Source: Lysobacterales bacterium
Lineage (GTDB): Bacteria > Pseudomonadota > Gammaproteobacteria > Xanthomonadales > Marinicellaceae
DNA length: 7,125 bases
Direction of reading: 5' to 3'
NCBI GenBank assembly: GCA_015494035.1
Contig: WGBZ01000179.1
Location: 1 to 7,125 of the forward strand
Positions 1 to 6,991 of the stretch are shown piece by piece; the stretch's first letter is position 1, and every line of letters begins with the position of its first letter. Under the pieces are notes generated by a model. It was not told the DNA's origin. It was given only the letters and a program-made list of their open reading frames with translations, and ran no database searches. A program made the translations under genes and the position numbers.

Positions 1-567
1 GATGAGGCCACCGCCATTTTGGCCGGTGATGCGCTGCAAGCCATGGCTTTTGAGGCCCTAACCTTGGCCGAAGCGTCGCCTGCCATCACCCTGGAACTGG
101 TGCGGCAACTGGCGCGTGCCTGCGGCACCTGCGGCATGGCCGGCGGTCAGGCGCTGGATTTGCAAGGCGAAAACCAGCAACTGGACAAACAGCGGCTGGA
201 TCAGGTGCATGCCCTCAAAACCGGCGCCCTGATCAGCGCCACCATGAACATGACCGCCAGCTTGCAGCCAGCACTCAGCGAACAGCAAAAAACCGGCATT
301 GCCACCTTTGCCACCCATTTCGGCATGGCCTTCCAGATCATGGACGACGTACTGGATGTGACCGGCGACACCGACACCCTGGGCAAACCCGCAGGCTCGG
401 ATGAGAAACAGAACAAGGCCACCTACCCACAACTGTTGGGGCTGGAAGGTTCCATTGAACGTGCCCGGGGACACATTGCCGCAGCCACAGCCGCGGTTGC
501 CGGATTACCGGGTAATACTGATTATCTGAACCAGCTCGGCCAGTGGGTATTGACCCGGCGGCATTAG
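1..567 (+). CDS. ispA: Farnesyl diphosphate synthase (geranyltranstransferase) IspA, 3' part
   Basis: This is the C-terminal 188 residues of a class-I trans-polyprenyl synthase; the reading frame is open from base 1 and ends at TAG 565-567, followed at once by an in-frame TAA. The enzyme adds isopentenyl diphosphate to DMAPP and GPP to make C15 farnesyl diphosphate in the cytosol. The visible fragment opens with DEATAILAGDALQ, typical of IspA just after the first Asp-rich motif, which lies outside the window. It then shows GMAGGQALDLQGE (residues 45-57 of the fragment), HALKTGALI (70-78), the second Asp-rich motif DDVLD (115-119), which binds the Mg-diphosphate, and GKPAGSDEKQNKATY (128-142). 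IspA enzymes are about 295-300 residues, so roughly the first third is missing. No frameshift is visible. Its neighbour dxs acts in the same isoprenoid pathway, a common gammaproteobacterial arrangement (often xseB-ispA-dxs; xseB cannot be seen here). Confidence 0.96.
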   Translation, partial: DEATAILAGDALQAMAFEALTLAEASPAITLELVRQLARACGTCGMAGGQALDLQGENQQLDKQRLDQVHALKTGALISATMNMTASLQPALSEQQKTGIATFATHFGMAFQIMDDVLDVTGDTDTLGKPAGSDEKQNKATYPQLLGLEGSIERARGHIAAATAAVAGLPGNTDYLNQLGQWVLTRRH

Positions 568-576
568 TAACGACAT

Positions 577-616
577 GGGTGCTTGCCAGATCCGCACCTT
601 TGCAGGCACCTTATTT
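577..616 (+). terminator. Candidate intrinsic terminator after ispA
   Basis: Ten bases after the ispA stop, GGTGCTTGC (578-586) can pair with GCAGGCACC (602-610), giving nine pairs including one G-U, around a 15-nt loop. A T-rich tail TTATTT (611-616) follows. The tail is interrupted and the loop is large, so termination is probably partial. GCACC at 594-598, followed by TTT, could form a shorter competing stem with GGTGC 578-582. The tail overlaps the -35 box of the dxs promoter. Confidence 0.4.
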
Positions 617-643
617 GACCCGCTTTCCTCTTTGGCGGATAAT
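615..643 (+). promoter_or_regulatory. Sigma70-type promoter of dxs
   Basis: TTGACC (615-620) and GATAAT (638-643) each match the -35 and -10 consensus at five of six positions and are separated by the optimal 17 bp. Transcription would start near 650, leaving a leader of only about 20 nt before the dxs ATG. This gives dxs its own promoter independent of ispA read-through. It is inferred from sequence only. Confidence 0.65.
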
Positions 644-669
644 AAACAGCTACCCCGAATCAAGCAACC

Positions 670-2571
670 ATGACCACCAAAACCTTTCCATTGCTGGACC
701 AGATCACGGTTCCGGCTGATCTGCGTCAGCTGGCGCCGGAGCAACTGCGCCAGGTCGCCGATGAGCTGCGTGATTACCTGATCCAGTCTGTTTCCCGCTC
801 CGGCGGCCATTTTGGCTCCGGGTTGGGCACCGTGGAACTGACCGTGGCCCTGCACTACGTTTTCAATACGCCACACGACCGCATCGTGTGGGACGTGGGC
901 CACCAGGCCTACCCGCACAAAATATTGACCGGGCGCAAGGAACGCATTGAAACCATCAAGAAAAAAGGCGGCCTGGCCCCCTTCCCCAAACGCCGCGAAA
1001 GCGAGTACGACACCTTCGGCGTGGGCCATTCCTCCACCTCCATCGGGGCCGCATTGGGCATGGCCATTGCCGCGGCCCGCCAGGGCATTGATCGCAAGGC
1101 CATTGCCGTGATTGGTGACGGCGCCATGACCGCTGGCATGGCTTTCGAGGCCCTGAATCATGGCGGTGAACTGGCGCCGGACATGCTGGTTATCCTGAAC
1201 GAAAACGAGATGTCCATTTCGCCCAACGTGGGCTATCTGACCAAAATGTTGGCCAAGATTGTCAGCGGGCGTTTTTACAACCGCGTGCGTGAGCAATCCA
1301 AACGGATTATGCGGCGCGATTCCTGGCTGTGGCGGTTCATGTCCCGCTGGGAAGAACACACCAAGGGCATGGTAATGCCCAATACGCTGTTTGAGGAACT
1401 GGGTTTTCACTACCTGGGCCCCATCGATGGTCACGATGTGGACCAGCTGGTGCGAACACTGCAGGTCATCAAGGGCATGAAAGGCCCGAAATTCCTGCAC
1501 ATCATCACCAAAAAAGGCAAAGGCTACAAACCCGCCGAGGAAGACCCGGTCAAATACCATGCCGTGTCCCCCTTTGACCCACAAAAAGGCGTGCAGCCCT
1601 CAAACGCACCCAAACCGGTCACCTACACCCAGGTATTTGGTGACTGGCTGTGCGACATGGCCCGGATCAACAAAAAGCTCATGGCCATTACCCCGGCCAT
1701 GCGTGAGGGTTCCGGCATGGTGGAATTTCACAAACAATTCCCCAAACGCTATTTTGATGTGGGCATCGCCGAACAACACGCCGTTACCCTGGCAGCCGGC
1801 ATGGCCTGCGAAGGCATGCAACCGGTGGTGGCCATTTATTCAACCTTCCTGCAACGGGCCTATGACCAGCTGATTCATGACGTGGCGCTGCAAAATTTAC
1901 CCGTGCTGTTTGCCATTGACCGGGCCGGAGTGGTGGGCCCGGATGGCCCCACCCATGCCGGCAGCATGGACCTGAGTTATCTCCGCTGTGTGCCCAACAT
2001 AACCATTATGGCGCCGGCGGATGAAAACGAATGCCGGCAAATGCTGTACACCGGTCACACACTGAACGCACCGGCGGCCGTGCGCTATCCACGTGGCAGT
2101 GGCCCGGGCGTGCCCGTGCAAAAAGACATGCAGGCCTTGCCCGTGGGCAAAGGCGAGATTCGCCGCCAGGGTAACGGCTTGGCTTTTCTGGTTTTTGGCT
2201 CGCCCCTGAGTGACGTGCTGTCCGTGGCCGATGGCCTGGATGCCACCGTGGCCAATATGCGCTTTGTGAAGCCGCTGGACCTGGAGCTTGTCCGTCACCT
2301 GGCCGAAACCCACCATGCCCTGGTGACAGTGGAAGATAACGTGGTCGCCGGAGGCGCCGGCAGTGGCGTCAACGAAGCCCTCCACGCCATGGGCATCCAG
2401 ATTCCCGTTCTGAACCTGGGCCTGCCCGATGCCTATCAGGAACACGGCAGCCGTGAGGAGTTACTGGCCGAGGCCGGCATCGATGCAGCTGGTATCCAGA
2501 AACAGGCAAATGCATTTATCAAAAGGCTGGGCGGCTTGCCCACGGGGCTGAAAAAAGTGTCCGGGGTGTAA
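670..2571 (+). CDS. dxs: 1-deoxy-D-xylulose-5-phosphate synthase (DXS)
   Basis: This complete 633-residue protein is a thiamine-diphosphate enzyme that condenses pyruvate with D-glyceraldehyde 3-phosphate to 1-deoxy-D-xylulose 5-phosphate and CO2, the first step of the MEP isoprenoid pathway and also a precursor step for thiamine and pyridoxal phosphate. Length matches the family (about 620-640). Visible motifs are [10 protein letters not shown] with His47 and [10 protein letters not shown] with His78, which correspond to E. coli His49 and His80. The TPP/Mg motif starts at GDG (149-151) and ends in NENEMS (177-182). The catalytic Glu is in [11 protein letters not shown] (Glu368), the substrate-binding [13 protein letters not shown] spans 417-429, and RYPRG is at 472-476. 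The C-terminal transketolase-like domain ends normally. ATG 670 gives the expected N-terminus, but no good Shine-Dalgarno sequence precedes it (AATCAAGCAACC). It has its own promoter at 615-643 and is convergent with the c-di-GMP gene. All key residues are present, so it should be active. Confidence 0.98.
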   Translation: MTTKTFPLLDQITVPADLRQLAPEQLRQVADELRDYLIQSVSRSGGHFGSGLGTVELTVALHYVFNTPHDRIVWDVGHQAYPHKILTGRKERIETIKKKGGLAPFPKRRESEYDTFGVGHSSTSIGAALGMAIAAARQGIDRKAIAVIGDGAMTAGMAFEALNHGGELAPDMLVILNENEMSISPNVGYLTKMLAKIVSGRFYNRVREQSKRIMRRDSWLWRFMSRWEEHTKGMVMPNTLFEELGFHYLGPIDGHDVDQLVRTLQVIKGMKGPKFLHIITKKGKGYKPAEEDPVKYHAVSPFDPQKGVQPSNAPKPVTYTQVFGDWLCDMARINKKLMAITPAMREGSGMVEFHKQFPKRYFDVGIAEQHAVTLAAGMACEGMQPVVAIYSTFLQRAYDQLIHDVALQNLPVLFAIDRAGVVGPDGPTHAGSMDLSYLRCVPNITIMAPADENECRQMLYTGHTLNAPAAVRYPRGSGPGVPVQKDMQALPVGKGEIRRQGNGLAFLVFGSPLSDVLSVADGLDATVANMRFVKPLDLELVRHLAETHHALVTVEDNVVAGGAGSGVNEALHAMGIQIPVLNLGLPDAYQEHGSREELLAEAGIDAAGIQKQANAFIKRLGGLPTGLKKVSGV

Positions 2572-2661
2572 GCCCTTTGAGGTGAAGCGCAAACGGGTCG
2601 CGGCAGGCAATACTGGCTTTAGTCCGCTCGTTGATCGGTAGACAGGCCGAGTGACGGTGCC

Positions 2662-5600
2662 TCAGGTTTCCACCCGCAGGCTCCGGAACAGGTGCTCCGG
2701 TTTGGCCGGCCGATAAAACAGGTAGCCCTGAAAACGCGTGCAACCGGTGCTGCGTAAAAACGCGAACTGATCAGCATTTTCCACGCCTTCGGCCACCACT
2801 TCCAGGTCCAGGTGCCGCCCCATGTCAATGATCGTTTCAATAATCACCCGGGCACTTTTGTCTTTCATGGCGTCGCGCACAAAGCTTTTGTCGATTTTGA
2901 GCTGATTCAGGGGCATCTGGCGCAAATAGGCCAGCGACGAATAACCAGTACCAAAATCATCCATGGCCAGCTGCACGCCCAGCAGTTTGAGCCGATTCAT
3001 CTGTGCCAGCGCGGTTTCCAGATCATCAATGGCCGTGCCTTCGGTGATTTCCACGGTCAGGTTTTCCGGCTCCAGGCCATACTTGTCCAAAGCCAGCTGG
3101 ATTTCTTCGCCGAAGCCAGGATTGTGGAACTGTTTCGAGCTAACATTGATGGCAATGGAGCAGATCGATTTGCCTTCATCCAGCCAGGCCCGCATTTGCG
3201 CGCACGCTTCGTTCAGCACCCACTCACCCACCTTGTCGATGATGCCCATTTCTTCCGCCAGCGGAATAAAGACTTCCGGGTTGATGAAATGACCGCTGGC
3301 AATTTTCCAACGCGCCAGCGCTTCCATGGAAACAATGGTGCGGTCGCGGCCCACAATCGGCTGGTAGTACAACGTGAGATTGTTTTGTGCCACGGCCTTG
3401 CGCAGGGAGTCTTCGATGTGCAAGCGGGTGTTGGCGTCCTGAATCATTTCTTTTTCGAAAAAGGTGATGCGGTTTCGGCCCTGTTTGGAACGGTACATGG
3501 CGGTATCGGCCTGCTGCAGCACCACTTGCGGATCGCCCTCTTCCAGATTGAATACGCGCACACCCAGGCTGGCGCTGCTGTGGTGTTCGTAGCCATCGAT
3601 GACAAAGCCTTCACTCAACTGTTCCTTGATCATGTTGGCCAGGTGTCTGGCATAGGCCTGGGCTGATCGTTCCAGTTCAAAGAACTGCGTCAACACCACA
3701 AACTCATCCCCGGCCAGGCGCGCGCAAATGTCCTGACTACCCAACGCCTTGCGAATTCGGCGGCCCACTTCCCGCAGGAACTGATCACCGAAATGGTGGC
3801 CCTTGGAGTCGTTCAACACCTTGAAGCGGTCCAGGTCAATATAAATGATGGCGGCATAGGGGAAGGCCTGGTTGGGCCGGTTGAACAGCTTTTCCAGTTT
3901 CTCCTGGAAATACTGGCGATTGGGCAAGGCGGTTAAGGGGTCGGTGTAGGCCAACTTGCGAATCTTGTTTTCGGCCGCTTTCTTTTCCGTCACGTCGGAG
4001 AAGACCGAAACAAAGTGGGTGATTTTGCCATCGTCGTCACGCACCCCCGTGATGGTGTGCCAGGCCAGAAAGCGCTTGCCGTTCTTTTTCTGGCACCAGA
4101 TCTCACCTTCCCATCGCCCTTTGTCCGCCAGCTGTTTGAGGATTTCTTCCTTGTGCCGGTTTTCACTCGCAGGTAACAACTTGAAGGCACTGGCGCCCAC
4201 GACTTCGTCTTCACTGTAACCGGTCATCTGACAAAAGGCTTGATTGACCTGCAAGGTGATCCCCTGCCGGTCAGCAATGATGATGGCATCATGCGTTTCA
4301 AAAGTGGTGGCCGCAATTCGCAGGCTTTCTTCGTGGCGGCGGCGTTTGGTGATATCGAAGATACTGCCACGGATCAGATTCTGACCCGAGGATGGCATGT
4401 CCACCAGGTTGATTTCGCAGAGAAATTCTTCCCCGGCTGAATTGATATGCAACCATTCAAACTGCACGTGGCCTTCCTGCTTGACACTGTGCATGTATTT
4501 TTCAGCCAGTTCACGACTTGGCCGGCCATCCGGCTGCAAGGGCGGACTGAAGTGCAAAGGCCCTTTTTTGCCCAGGTCATCGCTGCTCATCCCATACAAC
4601 GCCATGGCCTTTTCATTGGCCTCCACAAACACCTTGCTTTCCAGGTCAATAATGACGATGGCTTCATAGGCATAATCGAACAGGGTGCGGAACCGCTGTT
4701 CAGAAATTTCCAGTTTTTTCTGGGCCTGCTTTTCCTGGGTGATGTCAATCATCAAGCCCACCAACTCAACCGGCTTGCCGTGTTCACGAATGACCCGGAT
4801 CACGTTGCGTATCCAGCGGATTTCACCAAAGCGGTCGTAGACCCGATGTTCCATGGTGAACTGGGTCTTGTGCGCTATGCCCTCGGCAATGATTTTCTCG
4901 CAATCAAAACGGTCTTCTTCATGGGTGATAGCCTTCCAGAAATGCGGCACCGTGAACCAGTCTTGTATGTCATACCCCAGCACCCGCTGAGCCTCGTTAC
5001 TGACAAAAATAAAGCGGTCTTTGCTGGTGTCCACCCGCCACAGGATGACCGGTTGGGTTTGTACTAACGATTCGTACTTGTCACGGCTTAATGCCAGCGC
5101 CTTGTTGGCGGCATCCAGCTCGCGAGTACGCTTTTTGACTTCTTCCTCGGTCAGAAAGGTGCGCCCGGTACTGCCCAGCAAGCCGATACCAAGGAAACTG
5201 GCAAAGGCCAAACCGCCGGAAAGGATGCCCCAGGCCGACCAGGAAAAATTGTTCTTGAAATAATTTACATGCGGCACCAGGCGCAGTTGCCAAGGGCTTT
5301 CGAAGCCGGTTTTTAATGGCACACTCACACTCATGCCGGAAAGCATGGAATCGTCATAAGGAGAAAGGCTTTGATAAAGCACCTTTTCAGCCCGCTCATC
5401 GGTGACCATCACCGAAACATCCGGGAATGCAATCTCTGAAATGACGCCATCGACTATCGCCTTCAGGTCAAACACGCTCAACAACTGGCCAACAGGCTTG
5501 TCCTCACTGTGCTGATAGACCGAAAGCATGGAAACATAGTCATTGGGTAAGCCCGGCACAGGCATGACATTGCGGGCAAAAATGCCCGCGTGCTTTTCAC

Positions 5601-6588
5601 CCGAACCCACCTTCAATGCCTGCCGAATGGCAGTGGCACTGGGGGCAGAAGCAGAAAAAGCCGAGGCCTGGTGGCCTTCAAGGCCCACAAAAACAGGCGT
5701 TTGCCCGGGGACAAACTCATCGGCAGTGGCTGCCTGCACCCACACCAACTCCTTGAGTTGTGGAAAGCGTGCCGTGGCGCGTTGGACAAAACGCCGGAAG
5801 GATTCGCCATCGACGGGCCGGTGGCCATTGTCAGGAAAATGGCTTTTGAACAGGTAAAGCAATTCGCTTTGCCAATTCAGTTTTTGCTCCAGGGCCCTGG
5901 CCAGAAAGGTGGTCTTGACCTTGAGCATGTCCACAATGCGACTTTCTTCCTGATTCCTCACCACTTGCAACAACACCACCATTAAAGCCAGAATCACCAC
6001 AATGGGAATGGCAACCGGTGCCAGTCGGGGGCGCCAGATACGGCGGGGACGGGCGAAAAAAAGCAGCATCAGGGGCGTAAAAAGCAACACACCCACGGCA
6101 TCGCCTGTCCACCACAGAAACAGGTTCTGCCACAAGGAACCCGGTGGCAAATTGCCAGTACCATACCGCAAGACCATGTACAACAGCGTGGAGAACAGCG
6201 TAGCCACCACGCCTGCGGTAATAAAGAACAGGAACACATTGCGGTAACGGATCAACGGGTCAGGAAATTTCACCACCCTCGATGCCAGCCAGGCCGCGAA
6301 GACAGCCCGAAACAGAGCAATAAGGATTAGCCCGATCTCAATCCAGTAACCTTCGGTAAAATTTACAATCCAGTCAGTGCCTGATAGGTAAAAGCGGATC
6401 ATCACTTCACCCAGCACGACACCGGGAATGGCCCGTTTACCCCAGAGCAATACAGCGCCCACGCCGATGCCTGCAGCAGGCCAGATGGCAGCAGACAAGG
6501 AGGGTTCGTCAAACACATTCAGCACCAGAACGCTGGAGAGAAAATACAGCAGGGAAATGATGCCGGTTTTGGTGAGCCAATCACGCAT
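2662..6588 (-). CDS. Membrane-bound MASE1-CHASE-PAS-PAS-PAS-GGDEF-EAL c-di-GMP cyclase/phosphodiesterase
   Basis: This 1308-residue hybrid enzyme probably makes and/or degrades cyclic di-GMP in response to membrane or periplasmic and cytoplasmic signals. Residues ~5-180 are a MASE1-type integral membrane sensor with several hydrophobic segments and the motif SAAIWPAAGIGVG (32-44). A further TM helix (~192-210), a ~235-residue periplasmic CHASE-like region (PQLKELVWVQ at 276-285, ending PWQLRLVP) and a TM helix (~449-472) follow. A charged, probably coiled-coil linker (478-505) leads to PAS1 (~505-622), PAS2 (~626-748) and PAS3 (~752-870), each ending in a DIT/DVT-type PAC motif. The GGDEF domain (~875-1035) has metal ligand Asp918 in IDLDRFK and the signature AGDEF (959-963); the inhibitory RxxD is GSQD (950-953). 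The EAL domain (~1050-1300) keeps EALARW (Glu1089), Asn1148, Glu1180, DDFGTGYSS (1210-1218), Lys1231, Glu1267 and Gln1287. ATG 6588 is preferred to TTG 6684 because it starts just before TM1 and the 32 extra residues resemble no MASE1 start. No Shine-Dalgarno sequence is visible. Confidence 0.93.
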   Translation of the reverse strand: MRDWLTKTGIISLLYFLSSVLVLNVFDEPSLSAAIWPAAGIGVGAVLLWGKRAIPGVVLGEVMIRFYLSGTDWIVNFTEGYWIEIGLILIALFRAVFAAWLASRVVKFPDPLIRYRNVFLFFITAGVVATLFSTLLYMVLRYGTGNLPPGSLWQNLFLWWTGDAVGVLLFTPLMLLFFARPRRIWRPRLAPVAIPIVVILALMVVLLQVVRNQEESRIVDMLKVKTTFLARALEQKLNWQSELLYLFKSHFPDNGHRPVDGESFRRFVQRATARFPQLKELVWVQAATADEFVPGQTPVFVGLEGHQASAFSASAPSATAIRQALKVGSGEKHAGIFARNVMPVPGLPNDYVSMLSVYQHSEDKPVGQLLSVFDLKAIVDGVISEIAFPDVSVMVTDERAEKVLYQSLSPYDDSMLSGMSVSVPLKTGFESPWQLRLVPHVNYFKNNFSWSAWGILSGGLAFASFLGIGLLGSTGRTFLTEEEVKKRTRELDAANKALALSRDKYESLVQTQPVILWRVDTSKDRFIFVSNEAQRVLGYDIQDWFTVPHFWKAITHEEDRFDCEKIIAEGIAHKTQFTMEHRVYDRFGEIRWIRNVIRVIREHGKPVELVGLMIDITQEKQAQKKLEISEQRFRTLFDYAYEAIVIIDLESKVFVEANEKAMALYGMSSDDLGKKGPLHFSPPLQPDGRPSRELAEKYMHSVKQEGHVQFEWLHINSAGEEFLCEINLVDMPSSGQNLIRGSIFDITKRRRHEESLRIAATTFETHDAIIIADRQGITLQVNQAFCQMTGYSEDEVVGASAFKLLPASENRHKEEILKQLADKGRWEGEIWCQKKNGKRFLAWHTITGVRDDDGKITHFVSVFSDVTEKKAAENKIRKLAYTDPLTALPNRQYFQEKLEKLFNRPNQAFPYAAIIYIDLDRFKVLNDSKGHHFGDQFLREVGRRIRKALGSQDICARLAGDEFVVLTQFFELERSAQAYARHLANMIKEQLSEGFVIDGYEHHSSASLGVRVFNLEEGDPQVVLQQADTAMYRSKQGRNRITFFEKEMIQDANTRLHIEDSLRKAVAQNNLTLYYQPIVGRDRTIVSMEALARWKIASGHFINPEVFIPLAEEMGIIDKVGEWVLNEACAQMRAWLDEGKSICSIAINVSSKQFHNPGFGEEIQLALDKYGLEPENLTVEITEGTAIDDLETALAQMNRLKLLGVQLAMDDFGTGYSSLAYLRQMPLNQLKIDKSFVRDAMKDKSARVIIETIIDMGRHLDLEVVAEGVENADQFAFLRSTGCTRFQGYLFYRPAKPEHLFRSLRVET

Positions 6589-6594
6589 GGTTTT

Positions 6595-6603
6595 ATTGTA
6601 GCA
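6595..6603 (-). promoter_or_regulatory. Extended -10 promoter element of the c-di-GMP gene
   Basis: Read on the minus strand, TGCTACAAT is a TG-N extended -10 box (TACAAT, five of six matches) ending six bases before the ATG. At the usual distance transcription would begin at or next to the A of the start codon, giving a leaderless or nearly leaderless mRNA, which fits the missing Shine-Dalgarno sequence. The place for a -35 box (about 6618-6623) is CCCTAG, a poor match that coincides with the edge of the palindromic element. The true promoter could lie elsewhere. Confidence 0.4.
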
Positions 6604-6617
6604 TCGGCAAAAATCAC

Positions 6618-6785
6618 CTAGGGAAGTTCTGATTGAATCTGGACGAAGCAGGTTATGCCCGAAATGTCTGAGAACCAGGCGCAAGCCACACGCAATAGCA
6701 AGCTATTGTGAAGGTTTGCAACGCAGAAATGGACGATTTTTCGCCGCAAGATGCCGTGTCACGATTCGGTCAGAGGCCCCCCTAG
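6618..6785. mobile_element. Palindromic MITE-like element flanked by CTAG
   Basis: The element proper is about 160 bp (6622-6781) and is bounded by CTAG on the left (6618-6621) and right (6782-6785), which may be a 4-bp target duplication. The left end GGAAGTTCTGATTGAATC (6622-6639) and the reverse complement of the right end (6763-6781, GGGGGCCTCTGACCGAATC) agree at 13 of 18 aligned positions with one gap, and all five mismatches are transitions. The inner arms remain partly complementary (for example GCAGG..CCCGAAAT on the left against GCATC..GGCGAAAAAT on the right strand), and a strong hairpin sits at the centre, so the whole element can fold on itself. There is no transposase or plausible coding frame. 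CTAG-type targets and GGAA-starting ends recall IS5-group insertion sequences, so a non-autonomous IS5-type MITE is the best guess; the family is inference. Confidence 0.6.
6681..6719. repeat. Central two-stem hairpin of the MITE-like element
   Basis: GCAAGCC (6681-6687) pairs with GGTTTGC (6713-6719), with one G-U. After a small internal loop (ACA against AA), CGCAATAGC (6691-6699) pairs with GCTATTGTG (6702-6710), again with one G-U, around an AA tip. The core CAATAGCAAGCTATTG contains a perfect 7-bp inverted repeat. The hairpin midpoint (6700.5) is within about 1 bp of the midpoint of the surrounding element. It could form as a DNA cruciform or as an RNA hairpin from either strand. Confidence 0.75.
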
Positions 6786-6930
6786 CATCGGATGTGAGTT
6801 TTGACCCGGTTTTCTGCCCTGCTGGCACGAATGACGCCATTCCTCTGGGCAAGTGACAAAATTTAGCCTGTTGCAGACCAGTAGTGCCCACTTGCGTCAC
6901 TTCTTTCTCGGACATGACCTGCCCAGCCGG
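6786..6930. other. Gene-free stretch between the MITE-like element and the crp-like promoter
   Basis: No credible coding frame occurs here. The only visible structure is a pair of overlapping dyads: AAGTGAC (6851-6857) against GTCACTT (6896-6902), and GCAAGTG (6849-6855) against CACTTGC (6889-6895). They lie 30-80 bp upstream of the promoter of the rightward regulator gene and could be operator half-sites or chance. No canonical FNR (TTGAT-N4-ATCAA) or CRP (TGTGA-N6-TCACA) site was found. Confidence 0.3.
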
Positions 6931-6959
6931 GTGACCGTCTTCTTTGGGTCGTTTATAAT
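6931..6959 (+). promoter_or_regulatory. Sigma70-type promoter of the crp/fnr-like gene
   Basis: A perfect TATAAT (6954-6959) follows GTGACC (6931-6936, four of six -35 matches) with a 17-bp spacer. Transcription would start near 6966, leaving a leader of about 26 nt. A weak GGTG (6984-6987) lies four bases before the ATG at 6992 and may serve as ribosome binding site. Confidence 0.6.
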
Positions 6960-6991
6960 GAAACTCCGTTTCTGCCGTGCATTGGTGTGCC

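Noticed and set aside
568..669. Thiamine-diphosphate or other riboswitch upstream of the TPP-dependent dxs
   Set aside because: The predicted leader is about 20 nt and the full gap only 102 bp; no THI-box-like sequence is present.
505..1584. 359-codon open frame on the minus strand across the ispA end and first half of dxs
   Set aside because: It lies antisense to a DXS with all catalytic motifs; its translation is low-complexity His/Gly/Ala-rich sequence resembling no family, as expected from the GC-rich codon pattern of dxs.
2572..2661. Bidirectional terminator between the convergent dxs and c-di-GMP genes
   Set aside because: I looked for a GC-rich stem followed by T or A runs and found only short 4-bp complementarities such as AGGC/GCCT; not supportable.
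2812..3666. 284-codon plus-strand open frame opposite the EAL/GGDEF region
   Set aside because: Antisense shadow of well-conserved EAL and GGDEF motifs; the translation has no recognisable domain.
6589..6684. N-terminal extension of the c-di-GMP protein from TTG 6684
   Set aside because: The extra 32 residues are encoded by the MITE-like element and the promoter, are not hydrophobic or MASE1-like, and the start would be a TTG; ATG 6588 gives a normal MASE1 start.
6601..6754. GCATCGGCAAAAATC (6601-6615) partly complementary to GATTTTTCGCCGCAAGATGC (6735-6754)
   Set aside because: Needs two gaps to align and is not symmetric with the element's other arms; it may be a degraded trace but cannot be supported as a separate repeat.
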